Below, piece after piece: positions 24,626 to 33,090 of a stretch of DNA of 39,093 nucleotides; position 1 is the stretch's first letter; each line of letters starts with the position of its first letter. Origin of the DNA: CAZHHM01 sp964532225 (GTDB lineage Bacteria; Margulisbacteria; WOR-1; JAKLHX01); contig CAZHHM010000017.1 of assembly GCA_964532225.1 (NCBI GenBank), positions 1 through 39,093 of the forward strand, in the 5' to 3' direction. The notes under the pieces are model-generated. The model was not told where the DNA came from. It did not search any database and was given only the letters and a program-made list of their open reading frames with translations. The position numbers were made by a program, and so were the translations under genes.

Positions 24626-26132
24626 GCTTTCCCGAAAGCGATCTGTTGATAGCGTTCACATAGGCCTTCGCGCTGGCGATTATGATGTCAGTGTCCGATC
24701 CGTGGCCGGTAAAGATCCCGCTGTTCTCGCTTATCCTGACCGTTACCTCACCCTGTGCATCGGTCCCGCCGGTTATCGCCTGTATGATATAGTCCACCAG
24801 TGTTATGTGATGTCCTATGATCGAATCTATGACCTTGTATACGGCATCTACAGGCCCGTCGCCGTTGCCTTCTTTTTCGGTTACCTTGCCCTTTACCGAA
24901 AGTCTGACCTTGGCAAAAGGCTTGGTCGAGGTTCCTGAGCGGACCTCAAGAGATTCAAGCTTGTAAACGTCCGAAGAGACGTAGACCTCTTCGCTGACAA
25001 GAGATTCTATATCCCTGTCGGATATCTCTTTTTTCTTGTCGGCGAGGACCTTGAAAGCGGTAAAGGCTTTCTCGATATCCGCGTCTTTAAGGTCGTAGCC
25101 GAGCTCACTGATCCTGCTGATGAAAGCGTTCCTTCCCGAGTGTTTGCCGAGAACGAGCCTGCTTTCCAATATGCCTATGTCATGAGGGTCCATTATCTCG
25201 TATGTTTCCCTTGCTCTCAGAACGCCTGCCTGATGTATGCCTGCTTCATGGGCAAAGGCATTGGCGCCGACTATGGCTTTGTTCGCCTGGACTATCATTC
25301 CGGTCAGATTGCTCACGAGCCTGCTTGTCCTGTAGAGCTCTTTTGTGTTGATCCTGGTCTCGCAATTAAGATGGTCTTTTCGGGTCTTGATGATCATGAC
25401 GATCTCTTCAAGCGATGCGTTGCCTGCGCGCTCGCCGAGGCCGTTTATAGTGCAGTGCACCTGGTCGGCCCCGTTCTCTACGGCAGCTACGGAATTGGCG
25501 GTCGCAAGCCCCAGATCGTTATGGCAATGTACGGCAAGCACGACTTTATCAATGCCGGGGACGTTCTTCTTGATACCGGCAATAAGTTTTCCCCATATAT
25601 CGGGAAGCATATATCCGACGGTATCGGGGATGTTTATCGTGCCGGCTCCGGCCTCGATCGTCGCCCCGATTATCCTGTAAAGGAATGCAGGGTCAGATCT
25701 CCCTGCGTCCTCACATGAAAATTCGACATCATCACACAGTGATCTGGCGTATTTGACCGACTCGACGGCGTTACGAACGACCTCATCCGGGGTCATCCTC
25801 AGTTTCTTTTCCATGTGGATAGGGGAAGTGCCGATGAAAACGTGTATCCTTTTCTTTTCAGCGGGAGCTACGGCGTCGGCTGCGGCCTTGATATCCTCTT
25901 TCCTGCATCTTGCAAGCGAACAGATAACAGGCCCTTTTACCTTTTCGGCTATCATTTTTACTGAATCAAAATCTCCGGGGGAAGACGCGGCAAAGCCGGC
26001 CTCGATGCAGTCCACGTTGAGCTTTGCGAGCTGTTTTGCTATCTCCAGCTTCTCTTCGGCGTTAAGGGAGCAGCCGGGAGCCTGTTCACCGTCGCGCAGT
26101 GTGGTGTCGAAGATCTTTATTGTGCGAAGCAT
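24603..26132 (-). CDS. leuA: 2-isopropylmalate synthase
   Basis: First step of leucine synthesis: acetyl-CoA plus 2-oxoisovalerate. The start is typical (IFDTTLRDGEQAPGCSLNAE). The metal site HCHNDLGLATANS, NGLGERAGNASLEE and HEAGIHQAGVL follow. A C-terminal LeuA allosteric domain (about residues 385-490) should bind leucine. Length 509 aa is normal. A second, related enzyme (cimA, 33109) serves the isoleucine route. The extended -10 lies 9 nt before ATG without any ribosome site, so translation is probably leaderless. Confidence 0.95.
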   Translation of the reverse strand: MLRTIKIFDTTLRDGEQAPGCSLNAEEKLEIAKQLAKLNVDCIEAGFAASSPGDFDSVKMIAEKVKGPVICSLARCRKEDIKAAADAVAPAEKKRIHVFIGTSPIHMEKKLRMTPDEVVRNAVESVKYARSLCDDVEFSCEDAGRSDPAFLYRIIGATIEAGAGTINIPDTVGYMLPDIWGKLIAGIKKNVPGIDKVVLAVHCHNDLGLATANSVAAVENGADQVHCTINGLGERAGNASLEEIVMIIKTRKDHLNCETRINTKELYRTSRLVSNLTGMIVQANKAIVGANAFAHEAGIHQAGVLRARETYEIMDPHDIGILESRLVLGKHSGRNAFISRISELGYDLKDADIEKAFTAFKVLADKKKEISDRDIESLVSEEVYVSSDVYKLESLEVRSGTSTKPFAKVRLSVKGKVTEKEGNGDGPVDAVYKVIDSIIGHHITLVDYIIQAITGGTDAQGEVTVRISENSGIFTGHGSDTDIIIASAKAYVNAINRSLSGKPNSPVSM

Positions 26133-26141
26133 GTTGATGAT

Positions 26142-26150
26142 ATTTTAGCA
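26142..26150 (-). promoter_or_regulatory. Extended -10 of leuA, leaderless type
   Basis: TGCTAAAAT on the minus strand, 9 nt before ATG 26132. The heptamer array at 26161-26195 occupies the place where a -35 would be. Confidence 0.55.
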
Positions 26151-26160
26151 TATTGAAATG

Positions 26161-26195
26161 GGACTAGGGACTAGGGGCTAGGGGCTGGTGTTGGG
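26161..26195. repeat. Heptamer array upstream of leuA
   Basis: Five 7-bp units in register: GGACTAG, GGACTAG, GGGCTAG, GGGCTGG, TGTTGGG. It fills the gap between the pmbA stop and the leuA -10. Confidence 0.8.
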
Positions 26196-26201
26196 TCAAA
26201 A

Positions 26202-27530
26202 CTAACTTCCGCCGACGGAAAGGCTTTCGATCAACAGGGAAGGGGACCCGCAGCCGCCGCTTTCCTGGAAGAACCTGAGATCGTTCCCTGTCATGACTAT
26301 CTTTGTAAGAAGGTCCGCGATATTGCCGGAAACTGTTATCCCTCTTACCGGGCCTGATAATTTCCCGTTCTGAATGAGAAGTCCGGAAGCTCCAACCGAA
26401 AAGTCCCCTGAGACGGGATTGACCGAATGCATGGCCATTACTCTGGTCACCAGGATCCCGTTATCAGCGGAGGAGATCAGGCCCTCTTTGTCCGTTATGC
26501 CGTTGGTTATAAAAAAGTTCGAAGGGCTCACGGAAGGCAGCGTCCTGTATGAGCCTCGTTCGGCATTGCCTGTAGATACGGTCTTATCCTTATTTGCGGA
26601 GTGGATATCATAAAGGTAACCGGTAAGCCTGCCTTCGGTGATCACCCGGGTCCTGCAAGAAGGCGTTCCTTCCGCGTCGAAAGGTCTTGAAGAAGGGCCG
26701 GCGTGAAGTGCCCCGTCGTCGATAATGGTCACCAGACCTGATGCCACTTTTTCGCCAAGCTTGCCGGCGAAAAGGGATTTGCCTTTCCTGACATTGTCAG
26801 CGCATACCATAGACGAGATCACCAGAACGAACTCCGAAGCGACAGAAGGCGCGAGGATGACGCGATAATTGCCTGATCCTACAGGCTGCCCTCCGAGAAG
26901 CTCGATGCCGTTGTAAGCGGCCTCTGTGCCAATGGAATTTGACAGCATGGGGTCCCACTTTGTCCCGAATCCCGTGCTGTATCCTTCTTCGGATACTCCG
27001 CCGTTTTCGCACAATACGCTGGCATACCCTCCGAAGATGTTCTTTTTGTAATGTCCGGAAAACCCTTCCGAGTTCATGATACGGACATCGATAGTCCTGT
27101 CGCTGTAAACGCAGTTGTCGGTCTTTTTTACCCTGTCACTAACTGAATACGCCGAACGCTCCATGTCCACGGCGAACTTTATCTTGTCAGAGACCGGGAC
27201 CTCGGAAATGATGCCGTCATAAAAGGATGTCATATCCTCTGCAGGGGCGCCTTGCCTGAAGGAGTATGCGCCGTCAGTTTCGAAATAAACGCTTGAAGCA
27301 AGAGCCTTTTCTGCCAATCCATCGGCCGAAAGACCAGAGCAAAAGGCAAAACCAAGCCTGCCGTCCTTAATTACGCGGAGCCCTATGCCTTCCTCCGTAC
27401 CTTCGCAGATCGACTCCACCTTGCCGTCCCTGACACTGATCTCTGTGCCTGAGCTCCGGATAAGATACAGTTCAGAAGGGCAGGAGGTATTTGAAAATAC
27501 TGATGCGGAAAGCTCTTCAATCGATCTCAT
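26202..27530 (-). CDS. pmbA: TldD/PmbA family protein (PmbA/TldE type)
   Basis: A 442-aa member of the TldD/PmbA family. TldE (PmbA) pairs with the metalloprotease TldD and lacks its HExxxH motif, and no such motif is seen here. Conserved features include GTEISVRDGKVES near the start, EGIGLRVIKDGRLGFAFCS, the LAPSVASEFVLVISSM stretch and NGILVTRVMAMHSVNPVSGDFS near the end. Its start overlaps the pta stop by 4 bp, so the two are co-transcribed. No tldD is in the window. A role in peptide maturation or proteolysis is known for E. coli TldD/E only. Confidence 0.88.
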   Translation of the reverse strand: MRSIEELSASVFSNTSCPSELYLIRSSGTEISVRDGKVESICEGTEEGIGLRVIKDGRLGFAFCSGLSADGLAEKALASSVYFETDGAYSFRQGAPAEDMTSFYDGIISEVPVSDKIKFAVDMERSAYSVSDRVKKTDNCVYSDRTIDVRIMNSEGFSGHYKKNIFGGYASVLCENGGVSEEGYSTGFGTKWDPMLSNSIGTEAAYNGIELLGGQPVGSGNYRVILAPSVASEFVLVISSMVCADNVRKGKSLFAGKLGEKVASGLVTIIDDGALHAGPSSRPFDAEGTPSCRTRVITEGRLTGYLYDIHSANKDKTVSTGNAERGSYRTLPSVSPSNFFITNGITDKEGLISSADNGILVTRVMAMHSVNPVSGDFSVGASGLLIQNGKLSGPVRGITVSGNIADLLTKIVMTGNDLRFFQESGGCGSPSLLIESLSVGGS

Positions 27531-28528
27531 GAGGCTTGAATTGCGGTAATGGCAGAGATGTTCACGATATCGTCAACGCTGCAACCCCTTGAAAGGTCGT
27601 TTATGGGCTTCGCGCAGCCCTGGAAGATAGGCCCGAGCGCCATGGCTCCGGCAAGCCTTTCGGTTATCTTGTAGGAGATGTTGCCTGCATCAAGATTGGG
27701 GAAGATAAGCACCGTCGCTTTCCCTGCCACCTTGCTTTCGGGAGCTTTTGCCTTGCCGATAGCGGGGACCAGGGCCGCGTCGAACTGTATCTCGCCTTCT
27801 ATCGCCAGTTCAGGTGATTTGTCCCTGATCATCTTTGTGGCTTGAGCGACCTTTATGCTGGACAGGGATTTCCCGCTGCCCAGAGTGGAGAACGAAAGCA
27901 TTGCGATCTTGGGCTCTTTTCCGATCAAAGAGCGGTATGACGAGGCCGTGGACAGGGCGATATCACAGAGCTGTTTTTCGTCCGGGCTTGGGACAACGGC
28001 ACAGTCGGCATAAAAAAGGACGCCGCCAGGAACGAGCTGTTTGTTCTGAAGTACCATAATGAAAAAGCTGGACAGGGTGCTGATACCCGGTTTGAGCCCG
28101 ACAGAGTAGATCGTGGCCCTTATCGTGTGCGCAGTGGCGTGGCTTGCCCCGCTTACCATCCCGTCAGCGTCGCCGTCCTCCACCATCATTGCCCCGAAGA
28201 ACGGGAAATCCGTCTCAAGAAGGGACTTGGCTTCATTGAACAATATCTCTTTTTTGTGCTCTTTCATGCGGTTCATGTAGATCTCGATATACCGGTTAAG
28301 CTTTGGGCTTTTTATAGGGTCGATAATGGTGCACCTTGATATATCTGCCATATGTTCGGCGGCAAGCATGACGGTTTTTTCGTGTTCGCCGATCAGGATG
28401 ATGTCGGCCAGCCTGCTCTTTGTTATAAGGTCCGCGGCTTTTAGTGTTCTGGGGTCCTCGGTCTCGGGAAGAACGATCTTTTTGTTTGCGTTGCGTGCTT
28501 TGGCCCAGATGCTTTCAAGAAGTTCCAT
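27527..28528 (-). CDS. pta: Phosphate acetyltransferase
   Basis: Pta interconverts acetyl-CoA and acetyl phosphate, the first step of acetate formation and ATP recovery with acetate kinase. The short single-domain form is seen (333 aa): KIVLPETEDPRTLKAADL at the start, DGMVSGASHATAHTIRATI, GVLFYADCAVVPSPDEKQL, SFSTLGSGKS and the C-terminal IFQGCAKPINDLSRGCS. No ackA is nearby. An extended -10 lies 8 nt before ATG, with no ribosome site, so the transcript is nearly leaderless. Confidence 0.95.
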   Translation of the reverse strand: MELLESIWAKARNANKKIVLPETEDPRTLKAADLITKSRLADIILIGEHEKTVMLAAEHMADISRCTIIDPIKSPKLNRYIEIYMNRMKEHKKEILFNEAKSLLETDFPFFGAMMVEDGDADGMVSGASHATAHTIRATIYSVGLKPGISTLSSFFIMVLQNKQLVPGGVLFYADCAVVPSPDEKQLCDIALSTASSYRSLIGKEPKIAMLSFSTLGSGKSLSSIKVAQATKMIRDKSPELAIEGEIQFDAALVPAIGKAKAPESKVAGKATVLIFPNLDAGNISYKITERLAGAMALGPIFQGCAKPINDLSRGCSVDDIVNISAITAIQAS

Positions 28529-28536
28529 ACGTTAAT

Positions 28537-28545
28537 AATATAGCA
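28537..28545 (-). promoter_or_regulatory. Extended -10 of pta-pmbA, leaderless type
   Basis: TGCTATATT on the minus strand, 8 nt before ATG 28528. The heptamer array beginning at 28559 covers the -35 position. Confidence 0.55.
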
Positions 28546-28558
28546 CAAAGGGAAAGCG

Positions 28559-28600
28559 GACTGAAGACAGAAGAAAGAAGACAGAGGACAGAGGACGGAG
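28559..28600. repeat. Heptamer array upstream of pta
   Basis: Six 7-bp units in register: GACTGAA, GACAGAA, GAAAGAA, GACAGAG, GACAGAG, GACGGAG, with a seventh partial (GACTATT) running into the stop codon of the exonuclease gene. Confidence 0.82.
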
Positions 28601-28602
28601 GA

Positions 28603-29244
28603 CTATTTCATGAATTCATCGAGCTGCTCGAGCTTCGTGATCCCTTTTGCTTTAAAGCGTTTAATAAGTTCCTGCCATATCAAAAAGGTGGCCTCGACAT
28701 CGCCCATGGCCCTGTGGGCGCTCTTGTTCTCGATGCCGAAATTCGCGGCTACCGTAGGAAGCTTGTAGTTCACGAGCCCCGGAACGGCTGCCCTGGAAAG
28801 CTTAACGGTGCAAAGCGACTTGTTGTTCAGTTCTGCTCCCAGATGTTTGTTCATATGGTATTTTAAGAACGACATATCGAAATCCGCATTATGCGCCACA
28901 AGGATATGGCCTTCAGCAAAAGAGAGGAAATCCTCAAGGACAGTCGCCGCTCCGGGTTTTCCGTCTACCATTGAGTCGTCTATCCCTGTGATCTTGGTGA
29001 TGAACGGCGGGATAGGGGATACCGGCTTTATCAGCGAAGTGAACACCTCTTTTTTTACTGTCCCTGAGACTTTGATGGCGCCGATCTCAATTATCTCTGA
29101 CTGGTCGGGGTATAGACCTGTGGTCTCCGTATCGACAATGACATAAGGCAGGTTCTCAAGATCATGGGACTGTCTGAACCTGGCAAGGAGGGGGTGTTCT
29201 TTTTCCAGTTTAAGGAAATCGTTATCCTTAAGAAGGTCGCTCAT
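28603..29244 (-). CDS. DnaQ-like 3'-5' exonuclease (DEDDh)
   Basis: A 213-aa exonuclease of the DnaQ/epsilon fold. The three motifs are clear: VDTETTGLYP (Exo I), HNADFDMSFLKYH (Exo II) and AHRAMGDVEAT (Exo III, DEDDh). About 35 residues precede the domain. It could be a proofreading subunit or a stand-alone repair exonuclease; without a neighbouring polymerase gene I cannot tell. I chose ATG 29244, which overlaps the DUF362 stop by 4 bp. It ends the operon that begins with a uracil-DNA glycosylase. Confidence 0.9.
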   Translation of the reverse strand: MSDLLKDNDFLKLEKEHPLLARFRQSHDLENLPYVIVDTETTGLYPDQSEIIEIGAIKVSGTVKKEVFTSLIKPVSPIPPFITKITGIDDSMVDGKPGAATVLEDFLSFAEGHILVAHNADFDMSFLKYHMNKHLGAELNNKSLCTVKLSRAAVPGLVNYKLPTVAANFGIENKSAHRAMGDVEATFLIWQELIKRFKAKGITKLEQLDEFMK

Positions 29245-30278
29245 ACCGATATGAGCCTGTACTTCCTGGACCCGAGCCCAATGCTCTCGCCGTAAGCCAG
29301 CTGCACCGTATTGTCGACCTGAGGCCATGTCTTCTTAAAAGGGTCATATCCTGCTTTTTTTGAAGTGAGATCAAGGCTGGCCTGGTCTATCGCGATAGGG
29401 TCGGTCGAGGCAACGACCCCGATATCACCGACGATCGCAGGGTCCGAGTAGTTCCAGCAGTCACAATTCGGAGAGACATCAATTATATAGTTCATGTAAC
29501 AGCAGGTCTTACCTTTTACGGCGCCGCAGGTATATTCTGCGATCTTCTCCTGAACTGAAGCGGAAGAGCCTTCCCATGCGATATCGATGGCCTCGAACCT
29601 GCATGTGGCGATGCATTCGGCGCATCCGATGCACTTGGCTCTGTCGATGAACGCCTTTCCTTCCTTCATTTCAATTGCGTCCGTAGGGCACCATTTCAGG
29701 CAGAGACCGCATGAGGTGCATTTGTCTTTGACGACTTGAGGAGAGACATCGCTGTGCATCAGCTGTTTCCCTGACCTCGATCCCAGTCCCATGCCGACGT
29801 TCTTTAATGCCCCTCCGAAGCCGGTGAGTTCGTGCCCTTTGAAATGGCTGAGTACCATGATCTTGCCGCAATTGGCCGCCATGGAGCCGATGTTCACTTC
29901 TTTGAAATGCTTCAGACCGACGCTGACCTTGACGTACTCCTTGCCTTCAAGACCGTCAGCAATGATCACCGGAGCGAAATCGTAGCCGTGGGCGAAAGCG
30001 GTGTTGAGGTGGTCCACGGAATTTGCTCTTGTGCCTCTGTAGAGAGTGTTCGAATCTGTCAGGAAAGGTTTGGTCCCGAGCTCAACAAGCTTTTCGTATA
30101 CCGGCTTTACATTCCGGGGCTTAAGATAAGCAGTATTCCCCATTTCACCGAAATGCAGCTTTATGGCGACAATATCATCCCTGATGAAATATTTGGAGAA
30201 GCCGGACTTTTCGAAAAGCGCTTTCAGTCCGTCCCCGGTAAGATCGCCGACAGAAAGAAAGAATACATCTGAGGTCAC
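29241..30278 (-). CDS. DUF362 protein with two [4Fe-4S] ferredoxin motifs
   Basis: A 345-aa protein with a DUF362 domain split around a ferredoxin insert. The N-terminal part contains IAIKLHFGEMGNTAYLKP-like sequence and the SHFKGHELTGFGGALKNVGMG signature. Two CxxCxxCxxxC clusters follow (CTSCGLCLKWCP and CIGCAECIATCR, about residues 187-222). The C-terminal half adds several cysteines (CGAVKGKTCCYMNY, SPNCDCWNYS) and DPIAIDQASLDL. The family is common in anaerobes and its reaction is unknown. It sits between a nitrilase-type amidase and an exonuclease with 4-bp overlaps. Confidence 0.88.
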   Translation of the reverse strand: MTSDVFFLSVGDLTGDGLKALFEKSGFSKYFIRDDIVAIKLHFGEMGNTAYLKPRNVKPVYEKLVELGTKPFLTDSNTLYRGTRANSVDHLNTAFAHGYDFAPVIIADGLEGKEYVKVSVGLKHFKEVNIGSMAANCGKIMVLSHFKGHELTGFGGALKNVGMGLGSRSGKQLMHSDVSPQVVKDKCTSCGLCLKWCPTDAIEMKEGKAFIDRAKCIGCAECIATCRFEAIDIAWEGSSASVQEKIAEYTCGAVKGKTCCYMNYIIDVSPNCDCWNYSDPAIVGDIGVVASTDPIAIDQASLDLTSKKAGYDPFKKTWPQVDNTVQLAYGESIGLGSRKYRLISV

Positions 30279-31063
30279 TTGTAGGCCTCCGGGTTCCTGT
30301 CCTTGAACACAGGGATGTATTCCCTGGCATGGGCGACCTTGGCAAGATCGACATAGCCGGAGACGACCTCTTCAGCGGTCCCGCCTTTTTCCACGATCTC
30401 TCCAAGAGGATCGACGATGATGGAGCCTCCCGGATATTCATGTTTCCTGTCTTTGCCGCAGCGGTTGCAGCCTACGGCGAACGCAGCGTTCTCTATCGCT
30501 CTTGCTCTGAGAAGGACCTCCCAGTGGGATTCCCTGGGATGCGGGAACTGGGCAGGGACGGCGAAAACCTCGGCCCCGTGCAATGCCAGTTTCCTGAAAA
30601 CTTCAGGGAACCTGATATCGTAACAAATGGCTATGCCAAGTTTGACCTGGTCCAGGACCACGGGAGATATCTTTGTTCCTGTGGCGAAATGCCTGTCCTC
30701 GCCGAAAGGACTGAAAGCGTGCACTTTGCTGAAATGTCCGGTCTCCTTCCCCGACGGGTCGAACACAAAAGACGTATTGAATACCTTTTCACCCCTTAGT
30801 TCGGGAATGGAGCCTCCGACGAGATAGTACCCGCCTGACCTTGCCTGGTATGACATGAAGTCGGTCATCTGTTTGAAATAGTGTTTTGTAAGGCTTGTCA
30901 GGTTCTCGTATGCAAAGCCCGTTGCCCACATTTCAGGAAGAACTACGACGTCGGACCTCCTCTTTGACGCTTTCTCCAGCAGTGTGGCGGCCTTCTCGAG
31001 GTTCTCTTCGACATGTCCTGTCTTGATGTCCATCTGAACGAGCGAAAATAGGAGCTTCTTCAT
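30275..31063 (-). CDS. Carbon-nitrogen hydrolase (nitrilase superfamily, omega-amidase-like)
   Basis: The Glu-Lys-Cys triad of nitrilases can be read: E in VVLPEMWATGF (about 44), K in FSKVHAFSPFGED (about 117) and C in GIAICYDIRFPE (about 151). The size (262 aa) and GFAYE...CYDIRFPE pattern resemble omega-amidase (YafV/Nit2), which hydrolyses 2-oxoglutaramate or 2-oxosuccinamate. Other small amides are possible. It is the second gene of the udg operon, with 4-bp overlaps on both sides. Confidence 0.9.
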   Translation of the reverse strand: MKKLLFSLVQMDIKTGHVEENLEKAATLLEKASKRRSDVVVLPEMWATGFAYENLTSLTKHYFKQMTDFMSYQARSGGYYLVGGSIPELRGEKVFNTSFVFDPSGKETGHFSKVHAFSPFGEDRHFATGTKISPVVLDQVKLGIAICYDIRFPEVFRKLALHGAEVFAVPAQFPHPRESHWEVLLRARAIENAAFAVGCNRCGKDRKHEYPGGSIIVDPLGEIVEKGGTAEEVVSGYVDLAKVAHAREYIPVFKDRNPEAYK

Positions 31064-31695
31064 TTATTCTCGAGTTCCTTTACTTTCCTTACGGCGTCCA
31101 GGGCGTTCTTTATCTCTATCATGTCCTGCCATGTCAGCCATTTAGGCCCGCCTTTTTCTTTTGAAGGGTTCCGGAGAAGATAGGACGGATGGAAGATCGG
31201 CATCACAGCGATGTCCGTTCCGGAAAGAGTAGTCCAGTTGCCCCGCAGCTTTGACATGGGCTCTTCACTCTTGAGCACGGCTTTGCATGCCGGCGATCCG
31301 GCAAGGATGATTATTTTCGGGGAAAGGAGTTTGATCTGTGCTTCAAGATAGGGGAAGCAGGCTTCCGCTTCGGCTTTAAGAGGGGTCCTGTTCTCAGGCG
31401 GCCTGCATTTAACAGTGTTCGTTATGTAAACGTCCTTTTCTCTGTCAATTCCAACGGAACTGAATATCTGAGTAAGCAACTGTCCAGCCCTGCCTACAAA
31501 CGGCAGTCCCTGCTCGTCCTCATCTGCTCCGGGGCCTTCACCTATGAGCATGAGGTCGCAGGGAATGGGGCCGTGACCGAAGACGACCTTGTTCCTTGTT
31601 TTTGAAAGATCGCATAGCGAGCATTTTTCCGCTATCTTGCGCACTTCTTCATAGGAAAGTTTAGAGAGGTCCTTATTCCTGCCAAATAATGCCAT
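31060..31695 (-). CDS. Family 4 uracil-DNA glycosylase (Fe-S type)
   Basis: Removes uracil from DNA. The motifs GEGPGADEDEQG and HPSYLLRNP, and four cysteines (CSLC near the N-terminus, CRPPENRT, and CFPYLEAQ) that bind a [4Fe-4S] cluster, place it in family 4 (UDGa). Length 211 aa is typical. It heads the operon udg-nitrilase-DUF362-exonuclease. An extended -10 ends 7 nt before ATG with no ribosome site, so it is probably leaderless. Confidence 0.93.
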   Translation of the reverse strand: MALFGRNKDLSKLSYEEVRKIAEKCSLCDLSKTRNKVVFGHGPIPCDLMLIGEGPGADEDEQGLPFVGRAGQLLTQIFSSVGIDREKDVYITNTVKCRPPENRTPLKAEAEACFPYLEAQIKLLSPKIIILAGSPACKAVLKSEEPMSKLRGNWTTLSGTDIAVMPIFHPSYLLRNPSKEKGGPKWLTWQDMIEIKNALDAVRKVKELENK

Positions 31696-31702
31696 TTAGA
31701 AA

Positions 31703-31711
31703 AATATAACA
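31703..31711 (-). promoter_or_regulatory. Extended -10 of the udg operon, leaderless type
   Basis: TGTTATATT on the minus strand, 7 nt before ATG 31695. It lies back to back with the promoter of the LysM gene. Confidence 0.55.
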
Positions 31712-31719
31712 CTTTATAT

Positions 31720-31748
31720 GCAAGTTTTCCACTTAATAAAGCCGATAA
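31720..31748 (+). promoter_or_regulatory. Sigma-28-like promoter of the LysM/3D gene
   Basis: GCCGATAA at 31741-31748 is the exact FliA -10 consensus. The -35 candidate GCAAGTTT (31720-31727) matches TAAAGTTT at 6 of 8 positions but with a spacing 2 nt too long. AGGGAG at 31769-31774 is the ribosome site. Confidence 0.5.
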
Positions 31749-31781
31749 ATATGCGTTGGACAAAGGTAAGGGAGAATAATC

Positions 31782-33065
31782 ATGGGTACGCCGAAAGTAG
31801 GCAATTCAGGTATCAGTAAAAGTTCTCGTCCATCTGCGCTCCAAAAAGGCATGTATCCGGTGAAACAAGGGGATACTTTAAGTTCTATTGCAAGAAGGTT
31901 CGGGGTGAAAGTGGAGCAAATACGGCAGTGGAACGGGCTTTCCTCTGACAATATTAATATCGGACAGCAGCTGAGACTGCCGGGATTGAAAGTCCATACT
32001 GTCGGAAAAGGGGAGACCCTGTTCAGTATCGGAAAGAAGTACGGGGTCAGCCCGGAGGCGGTCAAAGAATGGAATTCGCTTTCTTCCGATACGCTTTCGA
32101 TAGGCCAGAAACTTACCGTTGTTGACAGTTCATGTGAAATGCCCAATGCCGCAGGGACCGCAAGAACAAATAAACGGTCAGTTACGGTCATAGAGGAAAA
32201 GCCTGAGCCGAGAAAGGCGAAGAACGGGATAGTTACAGTGCAAAAGAACGATACGTTCTACAGGATAGCCAGGGACAACGGGCTGTCAATCGAAAGTCTC
32301 TTGAAGTTCAACCCCGGACTCATGCTGCTTAACGGGACCGTAATGCTTCAGCCCGGTATGAGCCTTATGCTGAAAAGACCGGAGAACGGAAAAAGTGTCG
32401 AGATACCGAAAGCCATACAGGAATCCCAGCGCAAACACCTTGCCCATTGGCCTTACAAGGACTGGAGCAAGGTCTACATAAAGGTGCAGGAAGGGCAGGG
32501 TATCAATTCGATAGTAGAGGTCCTGAACAAATTAGGACTTAATGTCAAGGCCGAGGAATTGATCAGAGAGAACGGCATCAAGAACGTGGGCGACCTGAAG
32601 ATCGGACAGGTCCTTCATATTACCCGGCCTGCTTCTTCAAAATTCGTCAAAGGCAAGGAAGGCGTTTGCAGGCTGGTAATGGAAGTGTCATGGTACAATC
32701 CTACGCCCGGGCAGTGCAAGGCTAATCCTACAACGACGGCAAGAGGCTCGATAATAAAGGACGGAACGATGGCTTCAAACGATATCCCTCAGGGAAGCCT
32801 TGTCTATGACATGAACACAGGCCAGTTCCATGTTGTCGAGGACAGGATGAACCGAAGATACAACGGCCTGTGGAAAGCGGATATCGCTATTGTTAAAGAT
32901 GATCCTGAGACCGACCATAAAAAGGCGCTTTCCAACGGCAGGCAGAACCACATAATGGCATTGACTGTCGAATATGTTCCCAGACCTTCAAAAAAAGAGA
33001 ACCTGGCCAGGATGGAACGGCTTCAGGCGGTTTATCCTACATACGAGGAATTCGCCCAAAAATAG
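31782..33065 (+). CDS. LysM-repeat protein with C-terminal 3D (DPBB-fold) domain
   Basis: A 427-aa protein predicted to act on or bind peptidoglycan. LysM repeats: about residues 24-67 (YPVKQGDTLSSIARRFGV), 71-113 (HTVGKGETLFSIGKKYGV), a weaker one about 150-197 (VTVQKNDTFYRIARDNGL) and a degenerate one about 233-283. The last 120 residues look like a 3D domain of MltA/Rpf-type enzymes: TTARGSI, MASNDIPQGSLVY, HVVEDRMN and WKADIAIV supply the three aspartates. The N-terminus (MGTPKVGNSGISKSS) is not a Sec signal, which is odd for a cell-wall protein. The promoter is sigma-28-like, so flagellar-type or other non-Sec export is conceivable. Confidence 0.82.
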   Translation: MGTPKVGNSGISKSSRPSALQKGMYPVKQGDTLSSIARRFGVKVEQIRQWNGLSSDNINIGQQLRLPGLKVHTVGKGETLFSIGKKYGVSPEAVKEWNSLSSDTLSIGQKLTVVDSSCEMPNAAGTARTNKRSVTVIEEKPEPRKAKNGIVTVQKNDTFYRIARDNGLSIESLLKFNPGLMLLNGTVMLQPGMSLMLKRPENGKSVEIPKAIQESQRKHLAHWPYKDWSKVYIKVQEGQGINSIVEVLNKLGLNVKAEELIRENGIKNVGDLKIGQVLHITRPASSKFVKGKEGVCRLVMEVSWYNPTPGQCKANPTTTARGSIIKDGTMASNDIPQGSLVYDMNTGQFHVVEDRMNRRYNGLWKADIAIVKDDPETDHKKALSNGRQNHIMALTVEYVPRPSKKENLARMERLQAVYPTYEEFAQK

Positions 33066-33090
33066 GCCCTAAAGTCTCAGGCCCATATCG

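Noticed and set aside
25140..25718. 192-codon frame antisense to leuA
   Set aside because: It is a shadow of leuA, whose conserved motifs fill the opposite strand; no ribosome site or recognisable domain.
28559..28600. CRISPR array
   Set aside because: Units are 7 bp without spacers; it is a simple tandem repeat, and the same holds for 13083 and 26161.
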